Source of the DNA: Cristatella mucedo
Lineage: Eukaryota; Bryozoa; Phylactolaemata; Cristatellidae
Assembly: GCA_009760855.2 (NCBI GenBank)
Contig: WPIO01000047.1
Coordinates: 714,001 to 778,000, forward strand
Length of the DNA stretch: 64,000 nt
Direction of reading: 5' to 3'
The position numbers and the translations under genes are program-made. Below, piece after piece: positions 57,310-64,000 of the stretch. The notes beneath the pieces were generated by a model. That model saw only the letters and a program-made list of their open reading frames with translations. It was not told the origin of the DNA and did no database searches. The number at the start of each line of letters is the position of its first letter. Position 1 is the stretch's first letter.

Positions 57310-58185
57310 ATAGTAATATTAATAATAATGCATTTTATATAACACCCTCAGAGAACTCAAATCTCTTCATAGGCACTTTAGATTTGCTGCAAAGGAAGCA
57401 CGATCGAATGTTTAGTGGTACCAAGCTCAAAAAACAACAAGAATAACATAGTTTGGGGTGACATGCACAGGGTCAGTATGCAAGTATGGTTAGTGGCAGC
57501 ATGCAACAGTGGCAGCACGCATAAGCACATGAAGGACGAGTCACATATTTATCACAGCACTTAGTGGGTCCCTGTGACTCGTCCTTCATAGGTGCTGTGA
57601 TAAATATGTGCATTTTAAGTTTCTTTTTAAATCTAATCAAGTCAGTGGATAACGTGACGTCAATCGAGAGTGTGTTCCAAGCATTGGGAGCATACGAACT
57701 GAATGTACGGTCTCCAAAGGATTTTGAGATTTGTACGAGGTATGGGTAAACAGTTAGATTCTGAAAAGGGCGTGGTACGATGCTTAGCATGGTGGGGCAG
57801 TAGATCTGATAGGTAGGCTGGAGCTAAAGAATGAAGTAACCTAAAAGTGAGCGACAAAGAAGTCGATCCGTTGCTTGACTTGGAGCCAGTACAAGTCGGC
57901 GAGAAGTGGTGAGATGTGGCAACTGCGACGCTCACGACAGACAACCTAGCTGCAGAGCCTTGCACCAGCTGTAAGCGCCTGAGTGTATATGCCGGTAGAC
58001 CAGCAAGCAGTGAGTTACAGAAGTCAAGACGAGATGTCGCAAATGCATAGACCAATTAGATGTGGTATCCCTGTCTAAAAAAAGCCCGAATTTTAGCAGG
58101 GTTGTGGAGCTGAAAGTAGGCAGACTTGACTGTGGAGCCGATGCGGTCGTCTAATGAAAGGTCACTTTGGAACGTGACACCTCAT
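57310..58185 (-). mobile_element. CR1/L2-type LINE copy with internal fold-back
   Basis: AAT-rich tail, hairpin, 3' UTR, and coding region up to [19 protein letters not shown] 44-bp segment at about 57547-57590 is inverted relative to every other copy. It ends 380 bp before the SMIM14 coding exon. Confidence 0.88.
57530..57612. repeat. Inverted (template-switch) segment inside the LINE
   Basis: ATGAAGGACGAGTCACA is followed by TATTTATCACAGCACTTAG and then TGTGACTCGTCCTTCAT and GTGCTGTGATAAATA. The middle is the reverse complement of the normal continuation, giving overlapping inverted repeats. Confidence 0.9.
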
Positions 58186-58438
58186 TACGAGCTTCGAGGC
58201 TTCATCGAGGATTTGCTTCAGAGGCGGCTGGCAGTGTTCGAGCGATATCGAGCGAAGCTTTGCATCGCTGTTGAGCTTATCTTGGCCAAATGGATGAAAT
58301 ACATAGTCATGTGCGGGTACCCACGTTTGCGTTTGTGGCTGCCTAGTGGTTTAGTCAGAAGCTTGAATTTCCTTTACACCTTTTGCGTGCCACTAGCTTA
58401 TGGCGGCGGTGACGGTGGCCTGCTGCTGTTCTTTGGGA

Positions 58439-58550
58439 GCTTTGGGCTTCCAATGCCTTGCCTTTGCAGCTTTCACGTTTGGCCCAGTGCCCATTCATTG
58501 TCGGTGCAATCTGCAGCAGTCACTGGAGTGTGCGGTGCACTTGGGACTGC
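58439..58550 (+). repeat. Duplicated block, copy 1 (upstream of SMIM14 exon 1)
   Basis: About 105 bp from GCTTTGGGCTTCCAATGC to GTGCACTTGGGACT. It repeats at 59183-59290 with roughly 85-90% identity, same orientation, 40-150 bp before the SMIM14 start codon. Confidence 0.85.
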
Positions 58551-58590
58551 TCTTCGTTTTCCTTAGGTGCACGCCTGTCCTCGATCCAAG

Positions 58591-58659
58591 ATGGGCGACT
58601 ACGATTATTGCGAGATGGTGTGGAGCCACGAGAATGCCATGCGGCGTCTCATAAATCTG
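58591..58659 (+). CDS. SMIM14: SMIM14 coding exon 1
   Basis: 23 codons, donor AATCTG|GTATGT, phase 0. The ATG context is AAGATGG. It encodes the conserved SHENAMRRLINL segment. Confidence 0.93.
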
Positions 58660-58913
58660 GTATGTCGGAGGAGCTATTGCGCAACCGGAGGTCGCAACGC
58701 GCGCTGACTAAGACGTCTGCCGCTTTGCTGTCATACTTGCAATTTGTTTGCAGCATTCATTATGCTCTGCGTCTGCTGTTGCTCTGCATGTCTCTCCGTC
58801 TGTCTAATCTGTCTCTGTACTTACAACTCTTCTGTCGGTGCATCTTTCTCGTTTTCTCCATCTGTTTGTCTCTCAATATTTCAACTGCATTGTTATCTCT
58901 CACACACACTCCC

Positions 58914-58974
<61 letters not shown>

Positions 58975-61495
58975 GTAGTCCTTGCCTCAAGTAGTCAGCA
59001 CTAACGCAGTGATCGCATACTATGCATAGATAACTTTTAACGTACAAAATGTTGGAGAGCATAATAACTAGATTCCCATGCTGGACGTAATCTAGCATAT
59101 GGGCAATACCCGTCCCAACGTAAGCGAGTGTGACATATATGCCATGTGACCTATGGCAGATAAGGTATCGAGTCGCATATACTGCTTTGGGCTTCCAATG
59201 CCTTGCCTTGCAGCTTTCACCTTTGGCCAAGTGCAATTCATTGTCGGTGCAATCTGCAGCCTCTGGAGTGTGCGATGCACTTCGGACTATATGAGGTCGT
59301 CGTCCGAAAGTCAGGCTTACCAGTTTGTCAGCGAGTCGGTTTTTAGTTGTCCGTCTAGGTCGTATTGGGCCTGACCCCAGAGTGGCGAATCACACCTTTC
59401 TGCACTCTGCCTCGTTTGCCTCTATCTCGAGGGGGCACCGAAGCGTGGTGTCTATCGAAGCCGTTTTTGCACGTGGTCGTGCAGGAAGGACTCCACTCTG
59501 CAGCAACTTCTCAAGCTTGATTTTTATAGGCTGGCTTGACAGCTTGAGACGGCAGCCGTAGGTGCAGTGCTGCAGCTCCGCTCACTGCTCCGAATCACGT
59601 GGAAGCAGAGGGGGAGGGAAGGAGCGAGGGACCTCGTTCACATATGCACGCACCGCCTCGGGAACGCTAGCCAGAGTACAGATGTGCCAGTGCTTCACTA
59701 CTAGCCAGAGGTGCAGATGAGTCGGACTGGTAATAAGTAATAGGCGGCCATGCTCACTTGTGCAGTTTCTACCCGGGGGCACACAGTCTGGGAGGCTGAG
59801 CGCCGGCCTGCCCCACGAACGCACGCACGCACGCACACACACACACACTGTCCATCCAAATCCACCAGGCCTATGCCTCGGCTTGTGCAAGCTCGGATGC
59901 TGCCGATCGCGAATGCTAGTCTGCTGATAACTGAACGATAAATCCGCCGCCGCTCTCCGTTGCAGCTGCGAGGTTCGCAATCGTATTGCACAGATAACGA
60001 GTGCCTCCAGGAATGTAAGTGTGCGAGCTCTCGCCGCCGCCACTAGCGCAGCGCACCTGCAGCCAGCGACTTGTCGCTTCCCACGTCCCCCAGGCATGCA
60101 GCATGCTGCAAGCGCGGCCTCCCTGGTCGCCATTTTTCGTTCGTGCAATTTCAGCATGCGCATTTCCCGTCGAGTGACGCTCCTCGTGAGCTGGGGGGAG
60201 CCGCTTCCCTATTCGATGCTCTTCAACGGGGGGGGGGGGGGGGGGGGCAGTCGTTAGGGCTACGCCAATCGCGGACCCGACGGCACATGCTGCCAGAAAT
60301 GGCCGCCGCTTGGCTTCCGCTCGTCGGCAATCGTTCACGCACTTTCGACGGCGAAGCGCCTCGAATAGCGAAGGGGGAAGGGAGGGGAGGGCGCGACCTC
60401 TCTGAGGCTGCTGCTGCTGACTGCAGCCGGCTGAGCGCTGCCGTGACTGCAGTCTTGCGCTGGCTTCCTGCGCATGCAGTAAGCTGCACCGCCACTCGAG
60501 CGGCGCTTATCTCGACGGCTGCTGCTGCTTCACAGTTCCAGGGCCTCAAGGCAGCCCGGCGGCAGACGGAGGGCTGAGCATGATGATGGTGGTGATGCTC
60601 GCCTGGCTAGTGGCTGCGACCGCTCTGTTCCTGCTCCGACCGGCCTCGCTCCGATCGCGAAGCGATGCAGACGGCAAGCCAAGAGGAGGCGGCAGCAATC
60701 CACCGGTGAGAGCTCTCTCTGCTCGGCCGGCCTGCCAGGCCGGTGGAGAGCCGGTCTGGCATTATGTTACTGCTCAAGTGTCCAGCACACCGAGAGACCG
60801 TACTTAGACGGTGTAATCCGTTGCCATGTCTTCCTCGCATCGAAAGCATTCCTGAACCTCCCCCGACGAAGCAACTCACTTAATCCAGCTTTCATTAGCA
60901 GCCATTTCGGCATGGGCAGCGTCCGAATTACCGGTTTGTCTCAGGCAGCCCGGACTTGCTGGAGGGAGGCAAGCAGCAGCTAAGATGTTACGATATTTAC
61001 GTGGCGATATTTATGACAGCACTTGTAATCATTGAATGGAAGGTCCTTTAAAAAAAAATCCTAGCTGCTTAAATAGCCTCATTTTGTATAGCGACGGAAG
61101 AGCCTTGATGGCATTGATCACAACTGCTTGCAGTGGTGATAAAGGATCACCCACCGCAGGAATCGAACCCACGACCTCAGGACCGAGGTCATGAAAGCAA
61201 CCGCCTTACCTAATACCTGGGTGTGCCAACTCTCCAGTACATGGTGCCCCCCCTCTTTGACTCCGAAACTCTTTCGCTTGCTCGAACCTAAGTGCTGTGC
61301 TGCAGTATCACGTTCCCGGCATTGTGCTGGCGCCGAACTAAGTAGGCTCGCTGTGCGGGCGCGCGGCTGAGCCCACCGAGAGTGGTGGCTCGCTATCCCT
61401 GAAGCGGCAGTTACATTGGACGCGGTACAACTGTGCGGCCCCCATTTCTTTTATAGGGAAGAATGGACCCGCCTCCTGCACCGCCTGTGGCCTGA
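58591..61495 (+). CDS. SMIM14: SMIM14 small integral membrane protein, complete gene
   Basis: Four exons (58591-58659, 59966-60014, 60542-60705, 61457-61495) splice to 106 residues, against 99 in human SMIM14 (C4orf34) as I recall it. SMIM14 is a small single-pass ER membrane protein of poorly known function. Family marks: CEMVWSHENAMRRLINL at residues 7-23, GSQSYCTDNECLQE at 26-39, one membrane helix at about 51-71 ending LFLLRPASLR, and a proline-rich end DPPPAPPVA. The Cys residues around YCTDNEC are kept. TTTTCCTTAG at 58557-58566 looks like a splice acceptor, so the coding exon probably starts at 58567 after a 5' UTR intron. The gene is tail-to-tail with an unrecognised minus-strand gene. 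A block of about 105 bp just upstream of exon 1 is repeated in intron 1. Confidence 0.93.
58915..58970. repeat. (CT)n microsatellite
   Basis: SMIM14 intron 1, between the two duplicated blocks. Confidence 0.96.
59183..59290 (+). repeat. Duplicated block, copy 2 (SMIM14 intron 1)
   Basis: Matches copy 1 in order over its whole length with small indels (for example CCAATGCCTTGCC and CATTGTCGGTGCAATCTGC are shared exactly). Confidence 0.85.
59966..60014 (+). CDS. SMIM14: SMIM14 coding exon 2
   Basis: 49 nt, phase 0 to 1. The acceptor is CGTTGCAG|CTGCGA and the donor GGAAT|GTAAGT. It encodes LRGSQSYCTDNECLQE, nearly identical to vertebrate SMIM14. Confidence 0.95.
60229..60247. repeat. Poly(G) run
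   Basis: About 18 G in the SMIM14 intron between exons 2 and 3. Confidence 0.93.
60542..60705 (+). CDS. SMIM14: SMIM14 coding exon 3, transmembrane helix
   Basis: 164 nt, phase 1 to 0. The acceptor is GTTCCAG|GGCCTC and the donor CACCG|GTGAGA. It encodes the membrane helix MMMVVMLAWLVAATALFLL, then RPASLR and a Gly-rich cytosolic stretch. Confidence 0.93.
61050..61215 (-). mobile_element. SINE family 1 in SMIM14 intron 3
   Basis: Near full-length, diverged copy between SMIM14 exons 3 and 4, opposite in orientation to the gene. Confidence 0.9.
61457..61495 (+). CDS. SMIM14: SMIM14 coding exon 4, micro terminal exon
   Basis: 39 nt including TGA. The acceptor is TTTTATAG|GGAAGA. In phase 0 it reads GRMDPPPAPPVA, matching the family's QDPPAPPVD end. 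Confidence 0.85.
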   Translation, partial: GRMDPPPAPPVA

Positions 61496-61794
61496 CGTTT
61501 CCTTGGAATCGAAGCAGCCGGGCTGCTGGAAGTCCACAAGTCATGCGTCAAACGAAACTACAACTGCTCTCCAAGCGATATTTGTCTTTGTTCTAAGAGT
61601 ATTTTTTCCGAAGCCTCTCGGGGCAGTCTTTTCTGGGCTTTTCTTGTGATAGGCAGCTGAACATGGTCGTGGTGCCACCGGTCACCGGTGTTTTCTTTTA
61701 ATACTCGTGCATACATTTGCCCACTCGTGCTTCGAAGCCGCGCGCACAACTCGTCGTCTGCACGTGCCGGGGAGGGGCGCTTGTTGCCGAGCTG

Positions 61795-61937
61795 GTTTGG
61801 TCTAGCGGTTAAGGTGCTCGCCCCTACCAAGGTCTGACTGAGGTCGTGGGCTCGAGCCCCGAGGCATATGTGAGGCGCCTGAATAGAGATTAAGTTCTCT
61901 TGGGGCGCAATATAAATGAATTATATTTTATATTTTT
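61795..61937 (+). mobile_element. SINE family 2, tRNA-derived with LINE-like 3' tail
   Basis: A-box-like TAGCGGTTAAGGTG, B box GGGCTCGAGCCCC, then GGCGCCTGAATAGAGATT and TTCTCTTGGGGCGC, which matches the LINE 3' hairpin. It lies between the convergent SMIM14 and the minus-strand gene. Confidence 0.88.
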
Positions 61938-62090
61938 GTACTACGGCATAACAGCGGTAGCCACATCATGGGCTGCAGCACAGCACAGCGCCTCCTACAC
62001 AGAAGACCTGAATGCGCAGGCAGCATTCATGGTGGTGGCGGCAGTGGCTCACTCACTCGCCGCTGCCGCCTCCCGCATGCGCTCGAGCGG

Positions 62091-62111
62091 GGGGGGGGGG
62101 GGGGGGGGGGG
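62091..62111. repeat. Poly(G) run (poly(C) in the minus-strand 3' UTR)
   Basis: About 21 G, 11 bp beyond the stop codon of the minus-strand gene. Confidence 0.93.
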
Positions 62112-62121
62112 CGGCGCCGCG

Positions 62122-62451
62122 TCACTTGTTCTTCTTGGAATCTCGCTTCGGCGCAACCTCGCGCACCCGCTGCAGCACGACAGACATGCGCTGGTAGGTG
62201 CCCACGGCGTCCGGCAGGTTCTCGTACGGTATGTGATCCTCGATGCCATTCCGGAAGTTCTCGTAGCTGGGCAGCTTCGTGAACTCGCTGATGGAGGGAA
62301 CCGGCGTGCCATGCTGCACGCCGATGGACTGGCTGCGCTGCTGCTGCTGCGGGGTGCACGGGGTCGCTGTCGACTGCTCCAGCAGCTCTGCCGTGCTGCC
62401 ATCCAATTGCTGCACGTCGGCTGGCCCCGAACCGCCAACGTCGGCGCCCTG
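62122..62451 (-). CDS. Unrecognised gene, terminal exon
   Basis: The acceptor is CGTTGCAG|CAGGGC. 109 codons and TGA. The C-terminal 60 residues (about PSYENFRNGIEDHIPYENLP onward) look like a conserved domain end. A 22-base poly(C) run follows the stop in the 3' UTR. Confidence 0.75.
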   Translation of the reverse strand, partial: QGADVGGSGPADVQQLDGSTAELLEQSTATPCTPQQQQRSQSIGVQHGTPVPSISEFTKLPSYENFRNGIEDHIPYENLPDAVGTYQRMSVVLQRVREVAPKRDSKKNK

Positions 62452-63429
62452 CTGCAACGAAGGTCAAGGACAGGATGTGCCTAGTAAAAACCGCGGGCAC
62501 TGAACCGACTAGCCTCAATGTTAGCAAGCCGTTCATAGTAAATCGTACAACAGTCTGGCAGTTCTGTGCAAGCGCACGCTCGCACGAATTAAGACTGATA
62601 ATAAGAGGAATAATACACCGGGCAATTGAGCAAAATTGGCAAAAAAACTCATACTGGGCCATCACCGGATGCTGAGACCAGGCCCTCCTCCACAGCAAGC
62701 CTACCATGACGTCACGCACCTTCAGGTGGGCGTGCCACGCCAGGCCAGTAGCACCTAGCACCTGGCAGAAGCAATCGAGGAGGCACGTGCCGATGCACGG
62801 AAGCAGCAGCTAAGCAGGCTAAGATCTACAACTGGTCCGGCACGGTAGGGGTAACCAGCCGGAGGATGCTTACTACTGTATCGGCCAAAGCAGCAGCATC
62901 GGCTGCTGCCAGAAAAGCCGCGGATCCACGGTCAAGGTTGAAAAGTGTCGAGCAGGCTGGCGTTCTCAGGGCATCGTGCTGCTGCGTTCGCGTGCCGTAC
63001 GAATCGACAGGCGGCAAAGTGCGGATTTTTTTATATAGAAAACCTTGTACCTGGTAGCTAGCGTCCGTTACAAGGGCGCATGCTATCGAGCTCCCAGCAC
63101 GCGAGCTCCACAGTGGAACCAAGCTGAAATCGAGAGGCGAGCAGGGGTTGGGCCGAGACCAAGAACAGCGTGGCTTACCTCCTCCCCCTCCACGGCAGGT
63201 TCGTCTGCCGCTGGAGGTGCGCTGCTGCTGCTGCCGTCTTCACCCGCGGTCACGTTGTCGTCATCCTCGGTGCCTTCTCTGCTGCTGCCGCTGCCACCGG
63301 TGTCGCCAGCGATGCCGCCGACCTCGCTGCTCAGCTGCTGGAGCAGCTCCAGCCGGCGCCGCTCCAGCGCGGCTGCGCTGCATTCGTCCAAGGCAGGCGA
63401 CTCGCCGCCGGCAATCAGCTCCGCGTCGC
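62122..63429 (-). CDS. Unrecognised gene, 3' coding exons
   Basis: Minus-strand exons 63179-63429, possibly 62720-62761, and 62122-62451 join in frame and end at TGA (62122-62124). The first is acidic and Ser/Gly rich, with a short charged helix ALERRRLELLQQLSSEVGG. The last carries a Gln-rich stretch and a strongly protein-like C-terminus: SISEFTKLPSYENFRNGIE, DHIPYENLPDAVGTYQRM and a basic end KRDSKKNK. I could not assign the family; a nuclear or scaffold role is only a guess from composition. 5' exons must lie beyond 63429, perhaps outside the window. The gene converges on SMIM14 with 626 bp between stop codons. Confidence 0.7.
62720..62761 (-). CDS. Unrecognised gene, possible 14-codon exon
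   Basis: The acceptor is TTCTGCCAG|GTGCTA and the donor CTGAAG|GTGCGT. Phase 0-0, reading VLGATGLAWHAHLK. It can be included or skipped without changing frame, so it may be a cassette or a false exon. Confidence 0.35.
63179..63429 (-). CDS. Unrecognised gene, internal exon
   Basis: The acceptor is TCGTGCAG|GCGACG and the donor GAGGAG|GTAAGC. Only one frame is open; two bases complete a split codon, then 83 codons. It contains ESPALDECSAAALERRRLE and an acidic Ser/Gly tail. Confidence 0.68.
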
Positions 63430-63589
63430 CTGCACGAGAAGGGCAGCGCAGTGCTGACGCAGAGGGAGGCGAGAGGGGGCGGGCCATGGCAAGGCCAAGA
63501 ACCATGCGACGTAGTCCGAAGAAACAGTACACTACATTCCGCGAGGGCCCCCCCCCGAAAAGCACCGGGCTCACTTAACGGAGCTAAAA

Positions 63590-63706
63590 TCCATGTTTAG
63601 CACTCCACGCATGCTTCCTTTACAGCTTAAGTAAAAAGCATAGAAAGTTATTCAGTTCTCCTAGGGTGGCGCTAGGCACGTCGTCATTATTATTTGTAGT
63701 ATTATC
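63590..63706 (+). mobile_element. Old LINE 3' end
   Basis: Degraded match to the LINE 3' UTR and hairpin (CTTCCTTTACAGC, AGTTCTCCTAGGGTGGCGCT) with an ATT-rich end. Confidence 0.6.
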
Positions 63707-63879
63707 AACGAATGGACGGCTGCATAGACAGGGGACAGGCCAGCGCTAGTTCACAGACCGACCGTTGGCCGACGCACGACCGCCCTGCCCAGCTGCGCAA
63801 ATGCCACTAGTGTGACGAGGGACCGAGTGCAGAGGCAGCGTGGGGCACCCAAGCTGAGGTGCGCCCAAGTGCGGTGGAA

Positions 63880-64000
63880 TCTTAGCCCAGAGGGGTAAGG
63901 AAGGCACTTGCCCTTCAAGGTCGTGGGTTCGAGTCCTGCAGAGGACCGTTATTGCCCGCTGCAAGCGGAAGTGCCAGCCACAATGGCTCCTCGGTCACCA
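63880..64000 (+). mobile_element. SINE family 3, tRNA-derived (cut by window end)
   Basis: Head TTAGCCCAGAGGGGTAAGG, B box GGTTCGAGTCC, body CGCTGCAAGCGGAAGTG and AGCCACAATGGCTC. Related copies are at 41355-41500 (+), 20045-20205 (+, with an A/T insert), and on the minus strand at 33515-33635 and 49190-49310. Confidence 0.7.

Noticed and set aside
58400-58566. Hydrophobic frame MAAVTVACCCSLGALGF upstream of SMIM14
   Set aside because: It spans the duplicated block and would not join the SMIM14 frame; SMIM14 homologues start at the later ATG.
60706-60807. Read-through extension of SMIM14 exon 3
   Set aside because: A strong donor CCG|GTGAGA and an in-phase micro-exon with the conserved end make splicing the better model.
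62027-62761. A 244-codon minus-strand frame
   Set aside because: It is a shadow frame crossing an intron and the poly(C) run; the terminal exon in another frame is far more protein-like.
63746-63964. Minus-strand frame near the right edge
   Set aside because: Mostly the complement of a SINE family 3 copy.

Overview
This is a window of intron-rich, repeat-rich animal nuclear DNA. The evidence is four split genes with GT-AG introns (one GC-AG), tRNA-derived SINEs, many copies of a CR1/L2-type LINE, and long (CT)n, (GT)n and (AT)n microsatellites. The recognisable genes (REXO4, SLMAP, SMIM14) are animal genes. The coding exons are GC-rich while the spacers are mixed. The phylum cannot be fixed from the sequence alone.

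Layout. (1) About 1-10,300: the 5' two thirds of a REXO4-like RNA exonuclease on the minus strand (five exons; the 3' end lies left of the window), with introns full of LINE and SINE copies. (2) 10,273-12,674: a head-to-head intergenic region with a long perfect-looking hairpin and two TGACGTCA sites, probably holding both promoters. (3) 12,675-33,943: a complete SLMAP orthologue on the plus strand, with 21 assembled coding exons and about 781 codons. It has an FHA domain, a long coiled coil and a C-terminal transmembrane tail. A second terminal exon with its own AATAAA would give a soluble form. (4) 33,944-58,560: about 24.6 kb without a gene I can support; it is dominated by LINE and SINE copies, a 460-bp (CT)n block and some unexplained open frames and hairpins. 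(5) 58,567-61,495: a complete SMIM14 orthologue on the plus strand (four coding exons, 106 residues). (6) 62,122-63,429: the 3' exons of an unrecognised minus-strand gene, tail-to-tail with SMIM14.

The genes are unrelated in function: rRNA processing (REXO4), STRIPAK/membrane scaffold (SLMAP) and a small ER membrane protein (SMIM14). No operon-like logic links them. I found no new defence or biosynthetic system. The most interesting system-like signal is a LINE/SINE partnership. A tRNA-derived SINE here carries the same 3' stem-loop as the resident LINE, which suggests the LINE reverse transcriptase mobilises it. Other notable points are a run of phase-1 SLMAP exons whose lengths are mostly heptad multiples, two fold-back LINE copies that look like template switching, and a duplicated block flanking SMIM14 coding exon 1.
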